A stretch of 64,000 nucleotides of DNA from NCBI GenBank assembly GCA_020636375.1, contig JACJXZ010000006.1, forward strand, positions 124,001-188,000, written 5' to 3'. Shown piece after piece: positions 35,921-45,029 of the stretch; within the stretch, counting starts at the first letter, position 1; every line of letters begins with the position of its first letter. Position numbers and translations under genes: made by a program. The stretch is from Lewinellaceae bacterium (GTDB taxonomy: Bacteria > Bacteroidota > Bacteroidia > Chitinophagales > Saprospiraceae). The notes under the pieces were generated by a model. The model searched no databases, was not told the DNA's origin, and saw only the letters and a program-made list of their open reading frames with translations.

Positions 35921-36019
35921 TGCTGTAGATTGTACCTTTCGATAGTTGACATTAGACTTCTGACATGCAAAATAACAGTTTTCGAAAGAATAACAAGAAT
36001 CCCGGATGCCTTAGAGACA

Positions 36020-37147
36020 CTATTCCCAGCCCAGCGCCTGGCGCATTTTTTGGTAAATCGCCGTATTTTCATAAATCCCCCGAAAGCGTTCGGCGCCCGG
36101 CCCGTAGGCAAAAACCGGCACGAGGGTAGCGGTAGGCTTGTCGGTCGTGAAGGCGGTGAGCAGAGAATCCATGCGGGCGCCGGGATTGATGGCGTGGCCG
36201 CCGGTTTCATTGGTGGCGGTGACGATGACCAGGGTTTGGCCGTCCCTCTCTGCAAATTTCAACACTTCGCCGACCGCCCGGTCGAAGTCGATCATCTCAG
36301 AAACGATGTAGTCGTTGTTTTGGGCCTGGCCGCCCCAGCCGATCTGAGCTCCGTTGATCAGGAGGAAAAATCCGTTCCTGCTGCCGCGCTTTTCGAGAAA
36401 GAAGGTGGCCATATTGCTTGCCCGGGGCAGGTAATCTCTGCCCTGGGAAACCGGCGGCGGCGCTTCGGCAGCGGTAAAGTAGGCGAACTTCTGCTGTGTG
36501 GGAAGCACGATCTCGTCCAGTGGCTGGTCCTGGAAACCGGAAACGAAATATCCTTTCTTTTCCATTTCCGCCCGGAGGTTTTGTTGGCCGGTTTTCCTCT
36601 GGGTGAAGTCGTTTTCCCCTCCGCCGATGATCAGGTCGGGCGCTGTCTTCAAAAAATATGTGGCGATCTCCTCCACGCTGTCGCAGGACTTAACATGGGC
36701 GATAAAGGCCGCCGGGGTGGGGGCGGTAACGGAAGCCGTAGTGACCAGGCCGGTGGCCATTTCGCGCATCTCAGCCTCCTCCAGGATGCTGAGCGCGGGC
36801 ATGCTATCCTTATTGACACCCACCCCTCCGACATAGGTTTTCACCCCGCAGGCCAGGGCAGTTGCGCCGGCTGCCGAATCGGTTATCAGGCCGTCGGCGG
36901 GATAGGTTTTCTGCAGGCCGGCCACCGGAAATTTTTCCAGGTTGGCCTTATTGCCGTTGGCATAGATGCCGGCGCTGATCTGCGAGATGCCCATCCCGTC
37001 TCCGATCATCAGGATGATGTTGCGGGGGGAGGCCGCCGGGGCAGAAGTTTCCGGAGGAACATCGGCGTCAGGGCCGGGGAATACAAAACTGAGCAAAAGG
37101 AAAGCAGCATAGATGTGGGAAACTGACATAGTAAATCTTGCGTTCAT
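36020..37147 (-). CDS. Alkaline-phosphatase-fold protein lacking most metal ligands
   Basis: 375 residues with a signal peptide. The PhoA fold is clear: LMIGDGMG (Asp50), TDSAAGATALA with the nucleophile Ser91, TPAAFIAH, and the C-terminal VPVFAYGPGA. Most ligand positions are replaced. The box that normally reads E-G-x-Q-I-D-W-x-x-H is N265-G-A-Q-I-G270-W-G-G-Q274. The usual D-H-E-T-G-G is T312-N313-E-T-G-G. The His before the VPVFAYGP block is Pro338, and the Thr-His-Ala-Thr-Pro motif is TAPTP. The Zn1, Zn2 and Mg sites of E. coli PhoA therefore cannot form in the usual way, although the Ser nucleophile and first Asp remain. The frame is intact, so this is a pseudoenzyme or an enzyme with altered chemistry, not a decayed gene. 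Confidence 0.85.
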   Translation of the reverse strand: MNARFTMSVSHIYAAFLLLSFVFPGPDADVPPETSAPAASPRNIILMIGDGMGISQISAGIYANGNKANLEKFPVAGLQKTYPADGLITDSAAGATALACGVKTYVGGVGVNKDSMPALSILEEAEMREMATGLVTTASVTAPTPAAFIAHVKSCDSVEEIATYFLKTAPDLIIGGGENDFTQRKTGQQNLRAEMEKKGYFVSGFQDQPLDEIVLPTQQKFAYFTAAEAPPPVSQGRDYLPRASNMATFFLEKRGSRNGFFLLINGAQIGWGGQAQNNDYIVSEMIDFDRAVGEVLKFAERDGQTLVIVTATNETGGHAINPGARMDSLLTAFTTDKPTATLVPVFAYGPGAERFRGIYENTAIYQKMRQALGWE

Positions 37148-37196
37148 TTCTTAGTAATTTGGCGCCTGCTCAGTGATAGCAAGGCACAAAACCGGC

Positions 37197-37241
37197 ATTC
37201 ACTCATTCACTCATTCACTCATTCACTCCTTCACTCATTCC
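37197..37241. repeat. 8-bp tandem array, ATTCACTC
   Basis: About five and a half octamers, located 42 bp behind the dprA stop codon (minus strand), in a 135-bp gap. Confidence 0.8.
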
Positions 37242-37282
37242 CTTTTTACCCGTCCGTAGCCTTGGCGAAGGCGGGCATTCCC

Positions 37283-38377
37283 TCAAACCAGCACATACCG
37301 CTTTCCCGGCAAAGCCCGGATAACTCCTTTAAACTCGAGTTCGAGCAGCAGGCCGGCCATTTGGCTGTTGGCCACCTGCAGGGTTCCGGTCAGCTGGTCA
37401 ATACCGACGGCTTCGTACTGGCTGAGTAAATCTACGACTATTTTTTCTGACTCCGTCAGTTCTACAAACAGTTGCTTTTGGATTGCCTTTTGGGCCTGGG
37501 GTTCATCCCAGCGCATGACATAGGCGATATCGGCGGCCTGTTCGATCAGGGCGGCTTTGTGGCACTTGATCAGGTGGTTGCACCCCTCGGAACAGCTGTC
37601 CTTGATGCGCCCGGGAACGGCGAAGACGTCTTTGTTGTAGTCATTGGCCATGTGGGCGCTGATCATTGAGCCGCCCTTCTTTCGGGTTTCCACCACGATC
37701 AGGGCGTCGCACAATCCGGCGATGATGCGGTTGCGCATGGGGAAGTGTTCCCGGTCGGGCATGGTATAACTGGGATACTCCGAAAGCAGCCCTCCGGACT
37801 GCGCCATGGCCCGGGCCACCGCCTGGTGCTGAGCCGGGTAGATCCGCCGCAGGCCGTGGCCGAGCACTCCGACGGTCGGAATGTCCAGGGCCAGGCACTT
37901 GCGGTGGGCGGTAATGTCGATGCCGTAGGCCAGCCCGCTGATGAGGACGACGCCGTAGGGTTTAAGCCCTTCGACCAGCTCTTCGCAGGTGTGGATGCCG
38001 TGGACCGAGGGCCGGCGGGTCCCGACAATAGCCACGATGCGTTCGGCGTTGAGGTCAGCCCGGCCCTTGTAATAGAGCAGTGGCGGGCTGTCGGGGTAAT
38101 GCCGCAGCCGCTGCGGGTAGTCCGGATCCAGATAGAAATAGGCCTGGATGCCATGTTCCCCGATGAAGCGCAGTTCCTCCTCTGCCCGGCCCAGGACATT
38201 CTGGTTGACGATATTATCGGCGATATGGCTGCCAACGCCCGGCACCTTGAGCAGTTCCCGTTTCCTGGCCTCAAAAACGGCCCGGACGCCGCCACAGTAA
38301 CTGATCAGGTTGCGGGCCGTCACCGGACCTACGTTGGGGATAAGGGTAATGGCCACCTTGTACAGCAATTCGTCCAT
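37283..38377 (-). CDS. dprA: DNA-processing protein DprA
   Basis: 364 residues from the ATG at 38377 (MDELLYKVAITLIPNVGPVT), which matches the usual DprA start; a TTG ten codons upstream is less likely. Order: a helix-hairpin-helix region (about 10-65); the Rossmann DprA domain (about 80-290, with VAIVGTRRPSVHG, SGLAYGIDITAH, GGLLSEYP and MRNRIIAGL); and a C-terminal winged helix (about 305-364). DprA loads RecA onto incoming single strands during natural transformation. It is cytoplasmic. The gene stands alone between repeat-containing gaps. Confidence 0.95.
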   Translation of the reverse strand: MDELLYKVAITLIPNVGPVTARNLISYCGGVRAVFEARKRELLKVPGVGSHIADNIVNQNVLGRAEEELRFIGEHGIQAYFYLDPDYPQRLRHYPDSPPLLYYKGRADLNAERIVAIVGTRRPSVHGIHTCEELVEGLKPYGVVLISGLAYGIDITAHRKCLALDIPTVGVLGHGLRRIYPAQHQAVARAMAQSGGLLSEYPSYTMPDREHFPMRNRIIAGLCDALIVVETRKKGGSMISAHMANDYNKDVFAVPGRIKDSCSEGCNHLIKCHKAALIEQAADIAYVMRWDEPQAQKAIQKQLFVELTESEKIVVDLLSQYEAVGIDQLTGTLQVANSQMAGLLLELEFKGVIRALPGKRYVLV

Positions 38378-38648
38378 TGGTTTTGGATGTTTTGTCGTTT
38401 GATCCAATAGCCTCGCAGGCCGGCCCCGGCCCGCCTGTATGTTTCTGAAGGATTTCCTACCTTTATGCGGTGCCGGCCTGTGCGCTTGTTTGCAAGCCGG
38501 GCAGCATTTGGCACAACATTACGTTACTGTGAGAAAAAGGAAGTGCGTTACTTGAAAAGGAGCTTATAAGCTGTTTAATTCGGCATAAAAGCTTGTCGGC
38601 AATTTACGGAGATTTTTGAAAAAAACATTGCCCCAAAACAAATTGTTT

Positions 38649-39164
38649 ATGAGTGACAAACCTGGTTTGCTCCCCAAAGTAGAGATTCTCGTCATCGGCA
38701 TTTTTTTCATCGGTTTCCTGATGTGGGCGGTGTCCAAGTGCAGCAATACGCAGCAGCGCTACCGGCAACAGGAGGCTTTCGACGCGGCCGAACAGGCCCG
38801 GGCCGATTCCATGGACCGGCTGGCATCCGATATCGCTCCGCTGGATACCAGCATCCAAGCCATCAATCCCGAACCCGAAGTGGAAAAAGTACGGGTGCCG
38901 GTCCTGTATATCATCATCAATGGCGTGAACATGCGGTCGGGCCCCGGCCTGAACCACCGTATCATCAGCCGCCTGCAGCTGTTCGAAGAGGTGGAATTCC
39001 TGGGCGAAGTGTCGGACTCCACTCAGGAGATAAAACTCGGGGAAAACCTGGTGGCCAACGAACCCTGGGTGAAGGTCAAAACCCGCAAAGGCCAGCAGGG
39101 CTGGGTGTACGGCGCCTGCGTGGACTATTACAAACACGAGCTGGAAGGGGCGGAGACGGAGTAG
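38649..39164 (+). CDS. Single-pass membrane protein with bacterial SH3 domain
   Basis: 171 residues from the ATG at 38649. One transmembrane helix (about 13-32, VEILVIGIFFIGFLMWAVSKC) is followed by a charged, coil-like linker (about 38-85). An SH3b domain (about 88-165) completes it; GVNMRSGPGLNHRIISRL is typical of the family, and it ends GQQGWVYGACVDYY. SH3b domains of this type often bind peptidoglycan or other envelope parts. The periplasmic domain would be anchored in the inner membrane. The gene converges on the glucosaminidase-like gene (39405-40166); a joint role in the cell wall is possible but unproven. Confidence 0.82.
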   Translation: MSDKPGLLPKVEILVIGIFFIGFLMWAVSKCSNTQQRYRQQEAFDAAEQARADSMDRLASDIAPLDTSIQAINPEPEVEKVRVPVLYIIINGVNMRSGPGLNHRIISRLQLFEEVEFLGEVSDSTQEIKLGENLVANEPWVKVKTRKGQQGWVYGACVDYYKHELEGAETE

Positions 39165-39404
39165 TGCGCGGAAACGAGGTTCCAGGGCAGTTGTCAGTTC
39201 CCCCCGACTCGCTCGGGGTGAAAGTGGTTATTGTCCATTTGCCTGGCAGTTAACCAACCAGCCCCCGTCCGGGCTACCCGTTGACGTTGGACACCCAATT
39301 GGAGGTTCGTACATCGTAACACAACCCGGGGCTGCCACTGCCCCCCACATCGTACACAACCTTGGAAACTTCTGTCCAACCTTAGACGGATACCCCCCGT
39401 CTGT

Positions 39405-40166
39405 TCACCGCTCGCCCGCCTCCTGCAGCCCATAGGTTTCGATCACGCCGACAAGTTGCCGGGCCAGGTTCTTCTCCCCGGAAAAACCGGCCTTCTCCAG
39501 TGCGCCGGCCCATCCTTTATAGTCTGTATCCGGCAGTTGCCGAAGAGGGGCGAACGGCCCGGTGGTGATGTAGAAACTGTGGTCCCGGAAACTGGTCCAG
39601 GCATTTTCGTACTGCCGGTAACACTGGCCGGAAAAGGTGCGCTGCGGGCCCCGCCAGTCGGGGGTGCAGGGGATGGCAAAGTGGTTGTTGACGCCCGGCG
39701 CTGCCATTTCAGCCGTGCCGGCCAGGCTGTGCAGCAAAGCATTGGCGAGGATGATGGATGCCGGGATGCCGAACTTCTTCTGCTCGCCGGCGGCCACCCG
39801 GGCGAAGCGGCCGATGTAGGCGCGTATTGTCCCCTCGTCTACCTGCTCCAGCCGGTCAATGGCGCGGATTTCCCGGCGGCCGTTGGCCGTGCTGCTGAAA
39901 TCGAACCGGTCGGCACCGGGCAGCTCGGTAGCGGCGGCCTCCTGCCGGGTGTTTTCCGTATACCGCTCCTGAGAGGGCACCTTTTCCTGCTGCCGCGCCG
40001 GAGTGGGAGGGCGCTGCGGAACCTGCTCCATACGGACCGGGCTGTTGAGGTTGATCCGGAAGCTGAGGTCCTTCTTCAAAGCTATGAATACCAGGATAAT
40101 AGCGATGCTGATCTTGAACCAGTTGCGCTGGAGGTAGCTTTTGACTTTATCGGTAGAGTTGCCCAT
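39405..40166 (-). CDS. Glucosaminidase-like (GH73 fold) protein lacking the catalytic Glu
   Basis: 253 residues. There is a membrane anchor at about 15-29 (WFKISIAIILVFIAL), a Pro/Gln-rich linker (about 40-100) and a GH73/FlgJ-like domain (about 112-253). The domain shows PASIILANALL, NNHFAIPC and AWTSFRDHSFYI as in the family. The catalytic Glu of the usual A-L-L-E-S motif is replaced by His146 (ALLHSLAG), and the linked G-x-S motif is altered. Peptidoglycan cleavage by the usual mechanism looks impossible, so it may only bind the wall. The frame is intact. It lies on the minus strand facing the SH3b membrane protein gene. Confidence 0.8.
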   Translation of the reverse strand: MGNSTDKVKSYLQRNWFKISIAIILVFIALKKDLSFRINLNSPVRMEQVPQRPPTPARQQEKVPSQERYTENTRQEAAATELPGADRFDFSSTANGRREIRAIDRLEQVDEGTIRAYIGRFARVAAGEQKKFGIPASIILANALLHSLAGTAEMAAPGVNNHFAIPCTPDWRGPQRTFSGQCYRQYENAWTSFRDHSFYITTGPFAPLRQLPDTDYKGWAGALEKAGFSGEKNLARQLVGVIETYGLQEAGER

Positions 40167-40185
40167 AACCGATCATTTTGTTGTT

Positions 40186-40322
40186 TAGTAATCCTTAAAA
40201 AACAACTTCACGGCCTGCAGTTGTAGTGAAGTGAAACAGCCGGGCAAGATTCCCGCAGGATTTGGCTGTTGAATAAGCTACAACTGCAGGCCTCAAACAG
40301 TGAAGTTATTTTTTAATCACTA
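40186..40322. repeat. Large imperfect palindrome in the 399-bp gap
   Basis: TAGTAATCCTTAAAAAACAAC...GCCTGCAGTTGTAG on the left is mirrored by CTACAACTGCAGGC...TTTTTTAATCACTA on the right. No second copy is seen in the window. The rest of the gap (40323-40565) is AT-rich and without a recognisable signal. Confidence 0.7.
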
Positions 40323-40565
40323 CTTAGTGCCTGGCGCGGCCCGGAAAAGAGAGCGTTGTTCTCCCTTTTTTTAAACCGCGCATTACAGCAGCCGGCTGTA
40401 ACTTGCAGAGAGTAGATAATGGCAAATTTAAACCAAATTGTTGGTTAAATCAAGTAAAATAACAATTTGTTTTAATTTTTTTCAAAATATGGACCTGTTG
40501 GGCTTCCTTTTTTCTGCAGCTTCTCCGAACTAATGGAAGGGCCATGCAGAATTCATTTCTCCTCT

Positions 40566-41234
40566 TTATGATTGGATGTTTTCATGGAAATCAAACATCA
40601 GATGGTAAATTTTCAATTCGTCATTATCCTTGTCTGTATGTATTGAATGATAATGAAATTCAAAGCCATCAATAAAATTGTCCTTAGTTATTTCTTTCGT
40701 GGTCTTGATTGATCTGAATGAAGTCGTTAAAAGCAAATTAATACTCTTTGTGTTCTTATGAATTTCCATGTGGTCTACAACAAATCCTACCATTCCATTA
40801 ACCCTATGATAGGAGGAGTAGTATTTGGAGGTAAAACGCCCTATTCCGTTTTTGATGTATTCGGCATTTAGGCCGCTTATTCCCGAAGTATTCGTGTTAT
40901 TTAATTTTTTACATTCAAGAATGTAATAGGCTTCCTGTCTCGTAAATGTATTCGGAGAAATAATCTTGATGTCCGTTCTCCCAATAGAATGGTCTTCCTG
41001 TACCTCTCTTTCGAAGTGCCAATGAAGTAAATTAATATCTTTTCTAATTTGGTCGTTTTTAAGGTAATTTAGCAATAAAGAGTCTCTTATTTTATTCTCA
41101 TCATTTTCAAGTGCTGCTTCGCCTGTTTTCATCAGCTTATAACAAATAACAATCTTTGACAAGATTTCTTCGAATTGTTTCTCATAAAACGGAATTGAGC
41201 CGCTGAAATTCGATGCATCTAAACTACTGAACAT
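40566..41234 (-). CDS. Putative PD-(D/E)xK nuclease of a restriction-type operon
   Basis: 222 residues, without a named family. It carries a plausible PD-(D/E)xK core: Asp88 in GRTDIKI, then E107-C-K109 in YYILECKKLNN, preceded by a helix with HWHFEREVQED that could supply the first acid. The spacing (18 residues) and the following hydrophobic strand (MVGFVVDHMEI) fit the fold. It would cut DNA, or guard or present it to the methylase. The start codon overlaps the end of the methylase gene by 11 bp, so the two are translationally coupled. The composition is strongly AT-rich compared with the host genes around it. Confidence 0.6.
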   Translation of the reverse strand: MFSSLDASNFSGSIPFYEKQFEEILSKIVICYKLMKTGEAALENDENKIRDSLLLNYLKNDQIRKDINLLHWHFEREVQEDHSIGRTDIKIISPNTFTRQEAYYILECKKLNNTNTSGISGLNAEYIKNGIGRFTSKYYSSYHRVNGMVGFVVDHMEIHKNTKSINLLLTTSFRSIKTTKEITKDNFIDGFEFHYHSIHTDKDNDELKIYHLMFDFHENIQS

Positions 41235-44200
41235 TATGCACTTCTTTTTTGCCAGCAGTTAAAATGGCATCTACAAACTCGTTCAAATCCAAATAAGCAA
41301 TAGCTTTATGCCAAAGTCTTTGTTCATTAGGCTTGACTATATAAAATCCATTTTCCTCAAATCCCCTTATATCCTTTTGAATAAATAAGCGATCAGTAAT
41401 TTTTTCATTGCCCAGGGCAGATAAAAATTGAAGCAGTTTTGTGCTATCGGTCTCAGTACAGTTAATTAAATCTACTTTTTGAGATAATGGCGCTAATTTA
41501 AAAAACAACCCTATGAGTTGATTGGTGTGCTTAACTTCAACAACCAATATTTGACCTGATTTTTTATAAATGCCAGTTAATCTTTCCAGAAAAAGATTTG
41601 TATATTCTGTAAGTATTTTGCCATCAGGGTTTAAGGGCCTGAAAATTCTTTCATATCCTTCATGTTTCATTATCATTGGGATAATAATTTCATTGGAATA
41701 ATCTAAGAGGACTTTCTCTTGATCAGTAAGTGAAAATGATTTGATTACTAAAGAATCTAAGTCGCGCTCTATTTGTTCTATTTGATTTTGGATAGTTGAA
41801 CGTTCCGGTGTTTTAGTTGAAAAATATATATTTTTCAATTTGGTTATTTCTGAAACCATAGCTGCTATTTCAGGGTTCTCTACAAATAAGGTTGTAAATT
41901 TTTCTCTATTATGCGCTTGCTCTCTTTCTATCCCAGAAGAACTGAACGTTAGCAAGTTTAAATACGAAAAAAAGGAAGAGTTTAAAATCCCCGAGATTAT
42001 TTTTAGGTTTTTTAAATCAGAATCGTTGAATGCGCTTATGGAGGTTAGGGCGTCTTGAAAAACTACATCCTGTTCAGAGTATGCTGAAGAACAGCGGAAA
42101 TCAGGTTTAAAACCTTTTGAAATCAAAAGAAGCGGCGCTTTATAAATTTGCTCAGCTCTGGATCTATGAACAAATCGTTCTTGCCATTTCCTATTGGTTT
42201 CAAAATCGATCCAGAAAGGTTTTATGTCATATTTTGCATCTACGAATTTTTTGCCCAGGCGATGAGATACATCATTTTTATTTCCTCCGCCAATTTGCAT
42301 CCCCTGCCCATATATGTATTTTTCCTTCTTAGAAATAACATCATATATGGATTTGAAATTTTCTTTTAGCCGCTTGATTAAATTAAAATCCAAATAATTT
42401 CCGTAGACTAAAATTTTCCATAAGTAGTCATGGTCTTTTAATTTCTTCTGATCTACTTTTTTATAATCTCCTCTTTGAATTGTGAACACCTTAAAAAGGG
42501 AAAAGAACCGGCTTGGCTTTAGTGTAATATGTTCTATAGTGTTTTCATCAGTTTTAGCTGAACCAGCTACTTGATAAAATAATATTGCGGCAGGACCCAC
42601 TGCCTTGTCATTAGATTTGTCAAAAACCTCTTTTCTCACTGGTGCCAGTTCGAAAACCTTATTAACGAGGAAACGGTCGAGCCAATATTTCCTAAATCCT
42701 TTTGCATTCAGGTTATACAAAACTTTGCTTGTAGCAATGAATCCGATTTTAGTAGATGGATGGCAAAAATCGCTTACTCTTAAGATAAAAGCCTGGGCTA
42801 TTTCACTATTGCTAATCTCAATGTCGTATTTATATTTTCCCTTTTCTGCTTTTCTTCGATTATTGATGTATTGATCAAATAAAGGCTTTTTTTCCCTCTT
42901 TCCCCGTTTCCACGGTGGATTTCCCAAGATGAAGTCAAAATTAAGGTCGCTGAATCTATTATTGAACTCGGCATTTAAGTCAAAGAAATCCTCTGAAAAG
43001 AAATTCTTGTTATAAAGAACAGGAAATTTAAAAGATTCAATATCTGATGGTTCCTGATAATCTAGTAATGTCAGGTAAATTGAAAAAATAGCAACATTTA
43101 CAGCACTTTGATCCTTGTCAACCCCAAATATATTATCGCAGGCGAGTTGTTTTAATCTTTCTTTATAAGCTTCAGTATCTTTGAGGCAAGAAGGATTGCT
43201 TTTTTGAAATTGTTCAATGATCTTGCGTAGAGTCTCGACAAGGAAAATTCCCGATCCGCACGAAGGGTCAAGGACTCTACAGTTATAATAAGAATTTTGA
43301 TGGTTTTTAATCTTTTTTTCGACTGTCTCGGATAGGATATAGTCAACTAAAAATAGGGGAGTATAATAAGCCCCTTGGTTTTCTTGTTGTTCTTGCCCGA
43401 TAAAAAGCTCATAAACATTACTGATAAATTCTACGGGTATTATCGAGAAGTCATAAAGATCGAATAGCGACATTTGACCAGAAGTAACCTCATCGCCAGA
43501 TAACAAACTGACTATTATCAAAAAACACTCCTTTGAGACAGAGTCTAGTTCGTTTTCTGAAATGGGAAATAAATCTCCATTAAATTTTTTTTCCAGGTAT
43601 TTAAAAAACTTCTTGATCTTTTTTTTATCTAATAAAAGTTCACAAAATTCAAGATTTGTCCATTTTCGGGATTTGCCACCTTGCTCAAAATCAAGTTTGA
43701 CTTCCCTGTCTATTAAGTATCTAACAAAAATAACTTTACCTAATAAAGAGTTTGTTAGTTCAGCAGACAAACCCAATGAAATAAGTAAATTACGAGTTGC
43801 TTTAATATTATTTAGAAGATGGTAATCAACCCGGTTTTTGTAGCTAAAATTCTCTTGATATCTTTCCCAGGTTTTTCCTGTAACTAGCTCAAAATAAGAA
43901 AAGTCGTTTAGCTTATCTGAAGTGCCAAATAATCGCAAAGTTTCATCCTGAGCGAGATACTCAAAACCATTATAAATCTCTAACGTATCTCCTTTAGAAA
44001 TGATTACGACAGGGGATTCATTAAAATTCCAGATTTCTTTAAGCTTTTCTTTTTTATTTAATGGGTTTTCAAAAAACAAAATGAAAGGTTTGTTGTCAAT
44101 ACAGAAAAATGCATCCGGCTTAATTATATTCCTTATAAGTCTTTCAACACGGTTGGAAAACAAACCAAACCAATTGTTTTCTGCCATAATGTAAAGCCCG

Positions 44201-44250
44201 TTTTCTCGCGAGAGATTGAGCTGATCAAATATCTGATGTAGATGTCTCAA
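41224..44250 (-). CDS. Large N6-adenine DNA methylase (type IIG/Eco57I-like)
   Basis: 1008 residues if read from the TTG at 44250; the ATG at 44187 is an alternative start. Motif I is LDPSCGSGIFLVETLR (Asp328), preceded by YYTPLFLVDYILSE, the lead-in usual for Type I/IIG methylases. The catalytic motif IV is GNPPW (Asn444-Trp447). The C-terminal half (about 600-1008) would be the target-recognition and spacer region (GQGMQIGGGNKNDV..., then coils). The N-terminal 250 residues contain an alpha/beta stretch (DAFFCIDNKPFILFFE) but no clear nuclease motif, so the cutting part is probably the PD-(D/E)xK gene behind it. It modifies adenine using S-adenosylmethionine. It sits 7 bp behind the repressor gene, and the whole block is AT-rich and likely acquired. 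Confidence 0.8.
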   Translation of the reverse strand: MRHLHQIFDQLNLSRENGLYIMAENNWFGLFSNRVERLIRNIIKPDAFFCIDNKPFILFFENPLNKKEKLKEIWNFNESPVVIISKGDTLEIYNGFEYLAQDETLRLFGTSDKLNDFSYFELVTGKTWERYQENFSYKNRVDYHLLNNIKATRNLLISLGLSAELTNSLLGKVIFVRYLIDREVKLDFEQGGKSRKWTNLEFCELLLDKKKIKKFFKYLEKKFNGDLFPISENELDSVSKECFLIIVSLLSGDEVTSGQMSLFDLYDFSIIPVEFISNVYELFIGQEQQENQGAYYTPLFLVDYILSETVEKKIKNHQNSYYNCRVLDPSCGSGIFLVETLRKIIEQFQKSNPSCLKDTEAYKERLKQLACDNIFGVDKDQSAVNVAIFSIYLTLLDYQEPSDIESFKFPVLYNKNFFSEDFFDLNAEFNNRFSDLNFDFILGNPPWKRGKREKKPLFDQYINNRRKAEKGKYKYDIEISNSEIAQAFILRVSDFCHPSTKIGFIATSKVLYNLNAKGFRKYWLDRFLVNKVFELAPVRKEVFDKSNDKAVGPAAILFYQVAGSAKTDENTIEHITLKPSRFFSLFKVFTIQRGDYKKVDQKKLKDHDYLWKILVYGNYLDFNLIKRLKENFKSIYDVISKKEKYIYGQGMQIGGGNKNDVSHRLGKKFVDAKYDIKPFWIDFETNRKWQERFVHRSRAEQIYKAPLLLISKGFKPDFRCSSAYSEQDVVFQDALTSISAFNDSDLKNLKIISGILNSSFFSYLNLLTFSSSGIEREQAHNREKFTTLFVENPEIAAMVSEITKLKNIYFSTKTPERSTIQNQIEQIERDLDSLVIKSFSLTDQEKVLLDYSNEIIIPMIMKHEGYERIFRPLNPDGKILTEYTNLFLERLTGIYKKSGQILVVEVKHTNQLIGLFFKLAPLSQKVDLINCTETDSTKLLQFLSALGNEKITDRLFIQKDIRGFEENGFYIVKPNEQRLWHKAIAYLDLNEFVDAILTAGKKEVHNVQ

Positions 44251-44257
44251 ATTGCTT

Positions 44258-44860
44258 TTATATTGTTATTACCTTCTCTACAACTCCTTGGATTTTAAAA
44301 TCCCAAGTTAGAATTATAGGCCGGTGTTTGCTGTTAGTAGATTGTGGTTTCAATATGATCATATCACCTTCATGATGAAACTCTTTTATGGTTGCTTCAT
44401 CGTCAATCAATGCAACAACCTTATCCCCATTTTCTGCTGTCTGTTGCTGTCGTACCAAAACTAAATCTCCATCATTAATTCCTGCTTTATTCATTGAGTC
44501 GCCGAAAGCACGAAGCAAAAAATATTGATAATTGGGTTTTAACATTTTTATAGAAATCGATATCCTTGTTTTAATATTTTGTTCTGCTAAAACAGGCAGC
44601 CCGCATGCAATTGTGCCTAATAAAGGCACTTCTATTGTCTTGTTGCCTGATGTTTTGCTTTTTTGTTGATAGCGTGTCGGATATAGTAAATCTTTGGTTT
44701 CAACATTGAGAAGTTCTGCTATTTGATACAAATCTTCTATACTGGGTTGTCTTCGGTTTTGCACATAAGCATTGATCATGTTATAACTCTTACCCAGGTT
44801 TTTAGCCAACCAGGTTTGTTTAATGCCTTTTTGCTTTAGAACTTCTTTAATTCGATTCAT
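44258..44860 (-). CDS. LexA/CI-type repressor: XRE helix-turn-helix plus S24 peptidase
   Basis: 200 residues. The N-terminal HTH (about 1-60, IKQTWLAKNLGKSYNMINAY) joins an S24 autopeptidase domain (about 75-200). The nucleophile is Ser122 in FGDSMNKAGI, the base is Lys159 in DDEATIKEF, and the self-cleavage site is Cys86-Gly87 in IACGLPV. Such repressors inactivate themselves when RecA filaments form. It is the first gene of the operon with the methylase (7-bp gap) and the nuclease candidate. It probably represses its own operon through the two palindromes just upstream. The AT-rich composition matches the two genes it leads. Confidence 0.9.
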   Translation of the reverse strand: MNRIKEVLKQKGIKQTWLAKNLGKSYNMINAYVQNRRQPSIEDLYQIAELLNVETKDLLYPTRYQQKSKTSGNKTIEVPLLGTIACGLPVLAEQNIKTRISISIKMLKPNYQYFLLRAFGDSMNKAGINDGDLVLVRQQQTAENGDKVVALIDDEATIKEFHHEGDMIILKPQSTNSKHRPIILTWDFKIQGVVEKVITI

Positions 44861-44920
44861 AATCTATGGAAATAGATTGTAAATCTAAGCAAAATATTTT
44901 TTATCTCAAATTATGAGATA
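44861..44920 (-). promoter_or_regulatory. Two operator palindromes before the S24 repressor gene
   Basis: AATCTAT-GGAA-ATAGATT (44861-44878) touches the start codon. TATCTCA-AATTA-TGAGATA (44902-44920) is a perfect 7+5+7 palindrome about 40 bp upstream. Both are of the size bound by dimeric HTH repressors. A loose TATTTTG box lies between them on the minus strand. Confidence 0.55.
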
Positions 44921-45029
44921 GAAAAACACCTCAATATTGGTGATTTTTTCTAAGATATAGTTGGACGAGACATAGGCATATCTGCACTAGAGTTGAAATA
45001 GAATACTTTGGAAAGTGGCTGATGCCCGC

